NCBI GenBank assembly: GCA_910589075.1
Contig: CAJUSK010000032.1
Span: 1-64,000, forward strand
Direction of reading: 5' to 3'
DNA: 64,000 nucleotides
DNA from: an uncultured Lachnospiraceae bacterium
GTDB lineage: Bacteria; Bacillota; Clostridia; Lachnospirales; Lachnospiraceae
Shown here piece by piece: positions 24,248 through 32,415 of this stretch; the first letter of the stretch is position 1; each line of letters starts with the position of its first letter. The notes under the pieces are model-generated. The model worked only from the letters and a program-made list of their open reading frames with translations. It ran no database searches and was not told the DNA's origin. Position numbers and translations under genes: made by a program.

Positions 24248-25435
24248 TTATAATGCGACTTCTTCTCTTAAATTATATCGTTTCAGAATGGTCTGTATCT
24301 TTTCCGTAGAGGTCATTACATTGATCAATGAACTGTCATGGTTGGAAAAATCAATGATGGAAGCCAGGAACTTACTCATATCCGCTTCCAGGAAATAGGG
24401 TTTGTTTCTGATTTCCGGAGGCAGATAGCAGAGATTGGTAATCACGGCTTTATCAAAATAACAATGTTCATAAGCATAGTCAAACTTGGACAGACCACTT
24501 GTAAAAAGGCCGAAAGTTGTACACAGAAAAACCCGTTTGGCATTCATGGCTTTCAGTTGTCTGGCTGTATCCAGCATACTTTCGCCGGAAGCGATCATGT
24601 CATCAATGACAAATACATCTTTGCCGTCAATGTTATCTCCCAGGAATTCATGGGCTACAATGGGGTTTTTGCCGCCGATGATCGTGGAATAGTCCCTGCG
24701 CTTGTAAAACATGCCCGTATCTACACCGAGAACTCCGGCGAAGTAGACCGCACGGGACAGACCGCCTTCGTCCGGACTGATGACGACGGTATGGTCTTTG
24801 TCAATAATCAAATCCGGAACACTTCGAAGGAGCGCGCGCAGAAACTGATAATTGGATGTAAAATTATCAAAACCAGCAAGGGGGACAGCATTCTGGACGC
24901 GGGGATCATGTGCATCAAAAGTTACAATATTGGAAACACCCATGGCATACAGCTCTTCCAGGGCAATGGCGCAGTCAAGAGACTCGCGGCCGGAACGCTT
25001 ATGCTGTCTGCCTTCATACAAAAAGGGCATGATTACATTGATGCGGTGTGCCTTACCGGCAGCAGCCGCGATGACACGTTTTAAATCCTGATAGTGGTCA
25101 TCGGGAGACATGTGGTTGGTATATCCGTTCACCTGATAGGTTATGCTGTGATTGCATACATCTACCAGTATATAGAGATCTTTGCCACGGACACTTTCAT
25201 AAAATATGCCTTTCCCTTCGCCGGAACCGAAGCGTGGGCATTCCGCACTGCACAGATATGTGCTTTCCGTATAGCCGTGAAAGGCGGGATCATTTTTCAG
25301 AGTATGATGTATATTGCGGCGGTATTCCACAAGATAATCGTTGATTCTGCGGCCCAGGGATTCTGTGGACTGCATAGCGACCAGCTTTAACGGAGCTACC
25401 GGAAGCGCTGATTCGAGTTCTTTGACATTCGGCAT
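24248..25435 (-). CDS. prs: ribose-phosphate pyrophosphokinase
   Basis: Makes PRPP from ribose 5-phosphate and ATP for nucleotide, histidine and tryptophan synthesis. The 395-residue protein is longer than the classical 315-residue enzyme and matches the extended Clostridial type: YEGRQHKRSGRESLDC, TFDAHDPRVQNAVP and the PRPP loop VFVIDDMIASGESMLDT. CCTCC on the + strand (an AGGAGG-like ribosome site in the mRNA) lies before the ATG at 25435, so this start is used rather than 25477. It is the only gene here on the reverse strand between 8 and 33 kb. Confidence 0.92.
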   Translation of the reverse strand: MPNVKELESALPVAPLKLVAMQSTESLGRRINDYLVEYRRNIHHTLKNDPAFHGYTESTYLCSAECPRFGSGEGKGIFYESVRGKDLYILVDVCNHSITYQVNGYTNHMSPDDHYQDLKRVIAAAAGKAHRINVIMPFLYEGRQHKRSGRESLDCAIALEELYAMGVSNIVTFDAHDPRVQNAVPLAGFDNFTSNYQFLRALLRSVPDLIIDKDHTVVISPDEGGLSRAVYFAGVLGVDTGMFYKRRDYSTIIGGKNPIVAHEFLGDNIDGKDVFVIDDMIASGESMLDTARQLKAMNAKRVFLCTTFGLFTSGLSKFDYAYEHCYFDKAVITNLCYLPPEIRNKPYFLEADMSKFLASIIDFSNHDSSLINVMTSTEKIQTILKRYNLREEVAL

Positions 25436-25549
25436 GACTACCTCCAAAAAGTGACAGTTTTCAAAAATTAGTCCCATATTTTTTATATCATTATGTTAGT
25501 GACACGTCAAGAAAATTCTAGTAAAATGGAAAATATAGGAGCTGTGAAA

Positions 25550-26890
25550 ATGAAGAAAAAAGGACATAGAATGAAAAATATACTGCCGGAAAGCATTGCC
25601 AGTGAACTGGGGCTGGAGTCCGGCGATGTGCTGCTTGCCATCAACGGGCAGGAAATTACGGATGTTTTCGATTATCAGTATGCCGTGATGGATGAGCGGA
25701 TTGAAGTGCTGATTGAAAAGCCGTCCGGTGAGGAATGGCTGTTGGAAATCGACAAAGAGTATGACGAAGACCTGGGCGTGGAATTTGACAACGGGCTGAT
25801 GGATGATTACCGGTCCTGCCATAACAAATGTATCTTTTGTTTTATTGACCAGATGCCGGGAGGAATGCGTGATACGCTCTATTTTAAGGATGATGATTCC
25901 CGGCTTTCGTTCCTGCAGGGAAATTATGTGACGCTGACCAACATGTCCGACCATGATATAGAGCGGATTATCAGATACCATCTCTCCCCCATCAATATAT
26001 CTTTTCAGACCACCAATCCAAAGCTGCGCTGCATGATGCTGAACAACCGTTTTGCAGGAGCGGCCCTTGCAAAGGTGGACAGGCTGTATGAAGGCGGTGT
26101 GACGATGAACGGGCAGATCGTGCTGTGCAGGGGAATAAATGACGGCGCGGAGCTGGAGCGGAGCATCGGGGACCTGACCAGATATATCCCATTGCTGGAA
26201 AGTGTGTCGGTGGTTCCGGTGGGGCTGTCAAAATACCGGGAAGGTCTGTATCCTCTGGAGCCTTTTACAAAGGAGGATGCTTATGGCGTGCTGGAAATCA
26301 TTCATGGCTGGCAGCAGCGTCTGTACGCGGAGCATGGGCTTCATTTCATCCATGCCAGTGACGAGTGGTATATCCTGGCGGGTCTGCCACTGCCGGAGGC
26401 GGAGCGCTATGACGGCTATCCCCAGCTTGAAAACGGTGTGGGGATGCTGAGGCTGCAGGAAGAAGAATTCCGGGAGGCATTGCGGGATGTGAGGGATAAA
26501 ATAGAACGGGGGGACATTGTATTGCCGATACAGTTCCGTCAGGTATCCGTTGCCACGGGGCTGTTGGCCTGCGACCATGTGCGGGATATGGCACGGCGGC
26601 TGATGGCGCTTTGCCCCGGCCTGACAATATGGGTGTATCCCATCCGCAATGACTTTTTCGGGGAACTGATTACCGTATCCGGCCTGCTCACAGGGGGCGA
26701 CCTGAAAAACCAGCTTCTGGGAAAGGAGCTGGGGGAAGGACTGTACCTGCCGGAAAATGTGCTCCGCAGCGGGGAAGCGGTTTTCCTGGACGATATGACG
26801 CCGGCGCAGTTGGGCAATGCTTTACAAACGGAGGTAAATATTGTAAAATCAAGCGGACGTGATTTTGTATGGAGCATGCTGGGCATGTAA
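25550..26890 (+). CDS. PDZ / radical SAM / DUF512 protein
   Basis: A 446-residue protein of the family commonly found next to der in Clostridia. An N-terminal PDZ-like domain (about 1-75, ILPESIASELGLESGDVLLA then INGQEI) is followed by a radical SAM domain. That domain has a CHNKCIFCF motif (Cys-x3-Cys-x2-Cys) for a [4Fe-4S] cluster. The DUF512 region follows (about 285-430). The substrate is unknown. AGGAG eight bases before the ATG at 25550 sets the start. It is probably cotranscribed with der, plsY and gpsA. Confidence 0.88.
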   Translation: MKKKGHRMKNILPESIASELGLESGDVLLAINGQEITDVFDYQYAVMDERIEVLIEKPSGEEWLLEIDKEYDEDLGVEFDNGLMDDYRSCHNKCIFCFIDQMPGGMRDTLYFKDDDSRLSFLQGNYVTLTNMSDHDIERIIRYHLSPINISFQTTNPKLRCMMLNNRFAGAALAKVDRLYEGGVTMNGQIVLCRGINDGAELERSIGDLTRYIPLLESVSVVPVGLSKYREGLYPLEPFTKEDAYGVLEIIHGWQQRLYAEHGLHFIHASDEWYILAGLPLPEAERYDGYPQLENGVGMLRLQEEEFREALRDVRDKIERGDIVLPIQFRQVSVATGLLACDHVRDMARRLMALCPGLTIWVYPIRNDFFGELITVSGLLTGGDLKNQLLGKELGEGLYLPENVLRSGEAVFLDDMTPAQLGNALQTEVNIVKSSGRDFVWSMLGM

Positions 26891-26921
26891 CAATCCGGTA
26901 AACGGATATAAGGAGAAGTGC

Positions 26922-28256
26922 ATGAGTAAAACAAAAGGAAAGCCCATCGTGGCAGTGGTGGGCAGGCCCAATGTAGGAAAGTCCACACTGTTCAACGCGC
27001 TGGCAGGAGGGATGATTTCCATTGTAAAGGATACGCCGGGCATTACAAGGGACCGGATTTACGCAGATATTACGTGGCTTGAGAAGGCCTTCACACTGAT
27101 TGACACAGGCGGTATCGAACCGGACAGCCAGGATGTGATATTGTCACAGATGCGTGAGCAGGCGATGATTGCCATGGATACGGCAGATGTGATTCTGTTT
27201 ATGGTGGATGTGCGGCAGGGTCTTTTGGATGCGGATTCCAAAGTGGCGGATATGCTCCGCCGGTCCCATAAACCGGTGATTCTGGTGGTGAACAAGGCCG
27301 ATGATTTTGGAAAATTTATGCCGGATGTATATGAGTTTTATAAACTGGGCATGGGTGACCCGATTCCGATTTCGGCATCCGGGCGCCTGGGCATCGGAGA
27401 ACTGTTGGATGCGGTCATTGCCCATTTTCCGGAGGAAGCGCCGGAAGAGGAAGAAGATGACCGGCCCAAGATTGCCATTGTGGGCAAACCCAATGTGGGG
27501 AAATCCTCCATTGTCAACCGGCTGACCGGGGAAAACAGGGTGATCGTCTCCGACATTGCCGGTACCACCAGGGACGCCGTAGATACGGAGGTTGTCCATA
27601 ACGGCAAAGAATATGTGCTGATTGATACGGCAGGGCTGCGCCGGAAGAACAAAATAAAAGAAGAACTGGAACGGTATATGATTATCCGTACCGTAGGCGC
27701 TGTGGAACGGGCGGATGTGGTGGTGCTCGTCATAGACGCCGGGGACGGTGTGACGGAGCAGGATGCCAAAATCGCCGGTATTGCCCATGAGCGGGGCAAA
27801 GGTGTGATTATTGCCGTCAACAAGTGGGACAACATAGAAAAAGACGACAAAACCATTTATAAGTATACCAACAGGGTGAGGGAAGTGCTTTCTTATATGC
27901 CCTATGCGGAACTGATTTTTATTTCCGCGGTGACAGGACAGCGTCTGGGGAAGCTGTTCGACCTGATTGATATGGTCATTGAAAATCATGCGCTGCGTGT
28001 GGCGACGGGCGTGCTGAATGAGATTATGACAGAGGCCGTGGCTTTGCAGCAGCCGCCGTCGGACAAAGGCAAACGGCTGAAACTCTATTATATGACACAG
28101 GTGTCGGTTAAACCGCCGACCTTTGTGATTTTTGTCAATGATAAGGAACTGATGCATTTTTCATATACCAGATATATGGAAAATAAAATCAGAGAAGCCT
28201 TTGGGTTCCGGGGGACGCCGCTCAGGTTTATTATCAGGGAAAGGAAGGAAAAGTAG
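26922..28256 (+). CDS. der: ribosome-associated GTPase Der (EngA)
   Basis: Essential double GTPase for 50S assembly, 444 residues. Two complete G domains are present in tandem: GRPNVGKS / DTPGITRD / DTGG / NKAD at about 10-120, and GKPNVGKS / DTAGLRRK / NKWD at about 185-300. A C-terminal KH-like domain follows (about 355-444). TAAGGAGAAGTGC gives the start. The following plsY begins on the very next base after the stop. Confidence 0.97.
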   Translation: MSKTKGKPIVAVVGRPNVGKSTLFNALAGGMISIVKDTPGITRDRIYADITWLEKAFTLIDTGGIEPDSQDVILSQMREQAMIAMDTADVILFMVDVRQGLLDADSKVADMLRRSHKPVILVVNKADDFGKFMPDVYEFYKLGMGDPIPISASGRLGIGELLDAVIAHFPEEAPEEEEDDRPKIAIVGKPNVGKSSIVNRLTGENRVIVSDIAGTTRDAVDTEVVHNGKEYVLIDTAGLRRKNKIKEELERYMIIRTVGAVERADVVVLVIDAGDGVTEQDAKIAGIAHERGKGVIIAVNKWDNIEKDDKTIYKYTNRVREVLSYMPYAELIFISAVTGQRLGKLFDLIDMVIENHALRVATGVLNEIMTEAVALQQPPSDKGKRLKLYYMTQVSVKPPTFVIFVNDKELMHFSYTRYMENKIREAFGFRGTPLRFIIRERKEK

Positions 28257-28904
28257 ATGGAACGGGTTATTTGCCTGGGAATCGGGTATTTACTGGGAAA
28301 TTTTCAGACTGCGTATATTTACGGGAGAATGCATGGGGTGGATATACGGCAGATGGGCAGCGGTAATGCGGGGACGACCAATACGCTGCGGGTATTTGGC
28401 GCAAAAGCCGGTCTGATTGTATTTGTGGGGGATGTGCTTAAATGTGCCATAGCCGTTGTGGCGGCAAGGCTGCTCTTTGGCGGCAGCAGGCCGGATATTC
28501 TGTATCTTTTGATGCTGTACGGTGCGGCAGGTGCCATACTGGGCCATAATTTCCCGTTTTATCTGGGATTTCGCGGTGGCAAGGGGATCGCGGCGACGGC
28601 GGGGCTGATTGCGGCGTTTCACCCGGCGTTTATCCCAATGGGCATTGTTTTGTTCTTTTCGGTGTTTGTTACGACCCATTATGTATCCCTGGGTTCCCTG
28701 CTTATCTATGCCGGATTTATGGTTCAGCTCGTGGTAATGGGCCAGATGGGGGTATTTGGCATGGACCAGGCGGCGCTGCTGGAACTGTATGCAATAGGCG
28801 GTTTTCTGACGGTTATGGCGTATGTGAAGCACCGGGCCAACATCGGCCGCCTGTTAAAAGGAGAAGAAAGAAAGACCTATCTGTTTAAGAAGAATCAGGT
28901 GTAA
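28257..28904 (+). CDS. plsY: acyl-phosphate glycerol-3-phosphate acyltransferase PlsY
   Basis: Membrane enzyme that transfers an acyl group from acyl-phosphate to glycerol 3-phosphate, the first step of phospholipid synthesis. The 215-residue protein has about five transmembrane helices and the three family motifs: GSGNAGTTNTLRV, HNFPFYLGFRGGKGIA and VKHRANIGRLLKGEE. It follows der without a gap and precedes gpsA, which supplies its substrate; this is a common order. Confidence 0.96.
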   Translation: MERVICLGIGYLLGNFQTAYIYGRMHGVDIRQMGSGNAGTTNTLRVFGAKAGLIVFVGDVLKCAIAVVAARLLFGGSRPDILYLLMLYGAAGAILGHNFPFYLGFRGGKGIAATAGLIAAFHPAFIPMGIVLFFSVFVTTHYVSLGSLLIYAGFMVQLVVMGQMGVFGMDQAALLELYAIGGFLTVMAYVKHRANIGRLLKGEERKTYLFKKNQV

Positions 28905-28984
28905 TACCAAAACGTGGAATATACTGAGAGTACATGCAAAACGGATATCAGTTGAATCCGTAACAGGAAATGGAGGGCATGAAA

Positions 28985-29995
28985 ATGGCATCAATCGGCG
29001 TAATCGGTGCAGGGAGCTGGGGAACTGCGCTGGCTCTGTTATTGCATAACAATGGGCACGAAGTGACACTCTGGTCCATACTGGAGGATGAAGTGGAACT
29101 GCTTTTGACAAAACGGGAGAATCCGGATAAGCTGCCGGGAGTGAAGCTGCCGGAGGATATGGCGGTCACATCAGATTTAAAACAGGCCATGTCCGGCAAA
29201 GATATGCTGGTGCTGGCTGTACCGTCGCCTTTTGTGCGCAGCACGGCTCACAGTATGCGGGAGGTGGCGGCAGAGGGGCAGATCATTGTTAATGTGTCCA
29301 AAGGAATTGAAGAAGCCACGCTTCTGACGATGTCACAAGTGATCAAAGAAGAGATTCCACAGGCGCAGGTGGCTGTGATGTCCGGCCCTTCCCATGCGGA
29401 AGAAGTGGGCAAGGGGCTCCCCACCACCATTGTGGTGGGCGCGGATAACAGAAAGACTGCGGAATATATTCAGGGTCTTTTTATGAGCGAGGTATTTCGT
29501 GTCTATACCAGCCCGGATGTGACAGGGATTGAACTGGGGGCAGCTCTGAAGAACGTGGTGGCGCTGGCTGCCGGTATTGCGGATGGCCTGGGATATGGTG
29601 ATAATACGAAGGCGGCGCTTATTACAAGAGGGATTGCGGAGATTGCCCGGCTGGGTATAGCCATGGGCGGTAAGATGGAGACGTTTGGCGGCCTTTCCGG
29701 CATCGGGGATCTGATCGTTACCTGTGCCAGCATGCATTCCAGAAACAGACGGGCGGGAATTCTGATTGGCAAGGGCTATGGCTATGAGGAAGCCATGAAA
29801 GAGGTAAAGATGGTGGTGGAGGGGGTATATTCAGCCAGAGCGGCCCTGGGCCTTGCAGAGAAATACCATGTAACGCTGCCCATTATCGAGCAGGTAAACG
29901 AAGTGCTGTTCCATGGAAAGCGGGCGGACGAGGCGGTAAAGGATCTGATGCTCCGGGATAAAAAGCTGGAAAATTCGGATATGCCCTGGGAATAG
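28985..29995 (+). CDS. gpsA: glycerol-3-phosphate dehydrogenase [NAD(P)+]
   Basis: Reduces dihydroxyacetone phosphate to glycerol 3-phosphate, the PlsY substrate. The 336-residue protein has the N-terminal Rossmann motif GVIGAGSWGTALA and PSPFVRS. The catalytic helix motifs LGAALKNVVALAAGIADGLG and GLSGIGDLIVTC are also present. Among three nearby in-frame ATG codons, 28985 is used because GGAGGG lies seven bases before it. It ends the der-plsY-gpsA group. Confidence 0.96.
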   Translation: MASIGVIGAGSWGTALALLLHNNGHEVTLWSILEDEVELLLTKRENPDKLPGVKLPEDMAVTSDLKQAMSGKDMLVLAVPSPFVRSTAHSMREVAAEGQIIVNVSKGIEEATLLTMSQVIKEEIPQAQVAVMSGPSHAEEVGKGLPTTIVVGADNRKTAEYIQGLFMSEVFRVYTSPDVTGIELGAALKNVVALAAGIADGLGYGDNTKAALITRGIAEIARLGIAMGGKMETFGGLSGIGDLIVTCASMHSRNRRAGILIGKGYGYEEAMKEVKMVVEGVYSARAALGLAEKYHVTLPIIEQVNEVLFHGKRADEAVKDLMLRDKKLENSDMPWE

Positions 29996-30010
29996 AAAAA
30001 GGAGAAGAGT

Positions 30011-30826
30011 ATGGCAGAAAACAATTTTACAGGTACAAAGGAATATGTGGCTTCCAGTGAACTGATGGCAAGCGTGAACGTGGCGATTGCCCTCCGGAAG
30101 CCATTGCTGATCAAAGGCGAGCCGGGAACCGGCAAGACCATGCTGGCCGAGGCAGTGGCCAGATCACTGGGCAAACGGCTGATTATCTGGAATATCAAAT
30201 CCACCACAAAGGCACAGGACGGCTTGTATGTCTATGATACAATACAGCGTCTGTACGACGGACAGTTCGGGGTGGAGGGCGTGGATGATATTTCACGTTA
30301 TATCAAACTGGGCAAGCTGGGAGAGGCATTTGACAGTGAAGAGCAGGTGGTACTGCTGATTGATGAAATAGATAAGGCCGATTTGGAGTTCCCCAATGAC
30401 CTGCTCTGGGAGCTGGATCAGATGGAGTTTTATATTCATGAGACAAAGCGCACAATCAAGGCAAAGCAGCGTCCCATTGTGATCATTACATCCAATGCGG
30501 AGAAAGAACTGCCGGATGCATTTCTGCGCAGATGCATTTTCCATTATATTGCATTTCCTGATGCGGCACTGATGGAGGAAATTGTAAAAGTACATTACCC
30601 GGAAATCGAAGAAAATCTGCTTCAAAATGCCATGACCGCTTTTTACGACATTCGCGCCATGCGGGATATCCGCAAAAAGCCCAGCACGTCTGAACTGATA
30701 GACTGGGTGAATGCCCTGCAGATCGGCGGAATATCCGCTGAACGGATACAGACAGAGCTCCCCTTTATCGGAGTGGTTGTAAAGAAAGACGAAGATTTGC
30801 AGGCAGTGCTCCACCGTGCTGATTAA
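30011..30826 (+). CDS. MoxR-type AAA+ ATPase
   Basis: A 271-residue AAA+ ATPase with Walker A GEPGTGKT (36-43), Walker B LLIDEIDKADLEFP and the arginine finger region DAFLRRCIFHY. MoxR ATPases act as chaperones that remodel or insert metal cofactors into partner complexes, and they typically work with a von Willebrand A protein, which is the next gene. The pair is 53 bases apart. The client is unknown here because no oxidoreductase or chelatase gene lies beside them. Confidence 0.92.
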   Translation: MAENNFTGTKEYVASSELMASVNVAIALRKPLLIKGEPGTGKTMLAEAVARSLGKRLIIWNIKSTTKAQDGLYVYDTIQRLYDGQFGVEGVDDISRYIKLGKLGEAFDSEEQVVLLIDEIDKADLEFPNDLLWELDQMEFYIHETKRTIKAKQRPIVIITSNAEKELPDAFLRRCIFHYIAFPDAALMEEIVKVHYPEIEENLLQNAMTAFYDIRAMRDIRKKPSTSELIDWVNALQIGGISAERIQTELPFIGVVVKKDEDLQAVLHRAD

Positions 30827-30879
30827 GGGGCAGGGAACATCGGGGATATGTAAGCCGTAAAGCGGAGATTGGGGATTGT

Positions 30880-32088
30880 ATGTTTCAGAAATTTTTTGAT
30901 GTTTGTAAGGCAAAGGGGCTGAAGATCACGCTGAGTGAATGGCTGACCCTGCAGGAAGCCCTGGATAAAGGGCTGGCAGGCAGTTCCCTGACGGATTTTT
31001 ATTATCTCTCCCGGATGATCCTTGTAAAAAGCGAAGTGGAATTTGATAAATTTGATATGGCGTTTGAAGAATGTTTTAAAGGGATACAGTCTGAGAACGC
31101 ACTGACGAACCAGATGCTTCGCTGGCTCAATAAGGAAGAGATGAACGAACTGCTGCAGATCGAAGAGAAGCAGTGGCTGAACCAGTTGGAAGAAATCAAA
31201 GTGGATAAAGACGATGTGGAGCAGAAATTCAAAGATCGTCTCAAAGACCAGGACAGCGAACACAACGGCGGCAGTTTCTGGATCGGCACTATGGGGAAAA
31301 CTTCTTTCGGCAACACCGGCGGCAATATCGGTGGTGTGCGCGTGGGCGGGCAAACCGGCTACCAGTCTGCCTTTGCGGTGATCGGTGACCGGAAGTTCCG
31401 GGATTTTCGGGATGACAGAGTGTTGGATAACCGGCAGTTCCAGCAGGCTTTACGGCGGCTGCGCCAGTTTTCCACCAGACTGGACATACCCAGGACAGAA
31501 CTGGATATCAACGGCACCATTGACAAGACCTGCAATAATGGGGGCTGCCTGCAGATTGTGATGGAAAAGCCCCGGAAAAATGCGGTGAAACTGTTATTGC
31601 TGATGGACTCCGGCGGTACGATGATTCCATATACCCGCCTGCTGAATGAATTGTTCCAGTCAGTGAACAAGTCCAATCACTATAAAGATGTAAAAGTGTA
31701 TTATTTCCATAACTGCATTTACAGTCATCTGTACAAGACGCCTGAATGTGAGAACGGTGACTGGATTGAAACGGACTGGATGTTCCGCAATCTGGACAGT
31801 GATTATAAAGTGATTATTGTGGGGGACGCAGCCATGGCACCGGAAGAACTCTATTCCACCACTGGCAACTACAGAGGGCCCAACGGTGGGCTGTCCGGCA
31901 TGGACTGGCTGCTGCTTATGAAAAAGCACTATAAGAAAATCGTCTGGATGAATCCCAAAATGGCGCCGGGGAAGGCGCCCTGGCGGGAAGCTGAAACCGC
32001 CGTTAAGGAAGTGTTCCCTATGTACAAATTGACAGTGGACGGGTTGAACCGGGCCATGACCGTGCTGATGACCCAGGCAAAGCGGTAA
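30880..32088 (+). CDS. von Willebrand factor A-domain protein (MoxR partner)
   Basis: A 402-residue cytoplasmic protein with no signal peptide. The N-terminal half is helical and charged and includes a glycine-rich stretch (about 138-165, GTMGKTSFGNTGGNIGG). The C-terminal half (about 235-400) is a VWA fold whose metal site reads DSGGTM, the DxSxS-type motif of CoxE/YehP-like proteins. It belongs with the ATPase at 30011. The pair probably assembles or activates some target complex; none is encoded nearby. Confidence 0.85.
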   Translation: MFQKFFDVCKAKGLKITLSEWLTLQEALDKGLAGSSLTDFYYLSRMILVKSEVEFDKFDMAFEECFKGIQSENALTNQMLRWLNKEEMNELLQIEEKQWLNQLEEIKVDKDDVEQKFKDRLKDQDSEHNGGSFWIGTMGKTSFGNTGGNIGGVRVGGQTGYQSAFAVIGDRKFRDFRDDRVLDNRQFQQALRRLRQFSTRLDIPRTELDINGTIDKTCNNGGCLQIVMEKPRKNAVKLLLLMDSGGTMIPYTRLLNELFQSVNKSNHYKDVKVYYFHNCIYSHLYKTPECENGDWIETDWMFRNLDSDYKVIIVGDAAMAPEELYSTTGNYRGPNGGLSGMDWLLLMKKHYKKIVWMNPKMAPGKAPWREAETAVKEVFPMYKLTVDGLNRAMTVLMTQAKR

Positions 32089-32121
32089 ACGGCTTTTTGT
32101 GGTGAGTGGTATGTTTCTGCT

Positions 32122-32358
32122 TGTCATAGATGAGACAAAAATGCTTTGTGAATTTTGCCTTGTCATATACAATAGAAAATCCGCTCTGCGAATTTTCTAT
32201 TGTCATGTATAATAGAAAATCCGCTCTGCGAATTTCTCTTGTCATATACAATAGAAAATCCGCTCTGCGAATTTCTCTTGTCATATACAATAGAAAATCC
32301 GCTCTGCGAATTTTCTATTGTCATGTATAATAGAAAATCCGCTTTGCGAATTTTCTAT
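32122..32358. repeat. tandem array of six 39-40-bp hairpin units before spoIVA
   Basis: Five near-identical units begin at 32161, 32201, 32240, 32279 and 32319, each TGTCATATAC or TGTCATGTAT followed by AATAGAAAATCCGCTCTGCG and ATTTTCTATT or ATTTCTCT. A more degenerate unit precedes them at 32122. Each unit can form its own hairpin (AATAGAAAAT/ATTTTCTATT). Units alternate slightly, indicating duplication followed by drift. It is the only tandem copy of the family in this window, in the otherwise gene-free gap 32089-32415. A 67-codon frame across it is an artefact of the repeat. Confidence 0.9.
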
Positions 32359-32360
32359 TG

Positions 32361-32389
32361 TCATAAATAAAACACCCCTTTCATACACT
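32361..32389 (+). promoter_or_regulatory. predicted sigma-E promoter of spoIVA
   Basis: TCATAAA (32361-32367), 14 bases, then CATACACT (32382-32389) closely matches the mother-cell sigma-E pattern (TCATATT-like -35, CATACAAT-like -10). This is the regulator expected for spoIVA. Transcription would start near 32396. The -10 box is also part of a 12-bp palindrome described in the findings. Confidence 0.65.
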
Positions 32390-32415
32390 ACAGTAAGTAT
32401 GGAAGGGGTAATTTT

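Noticed and set aside
32130..32330. 67-codon forward frame with repeating YNRKSALRI-type residues
   Set aside because: It is the translation of the tandem DNA hairpin array. There is no ribosome site, and each unit is palindromic.
32122..32358. CRISPR array
   Set aside because: The units follow one another without unique spacers and no cas genes are present.
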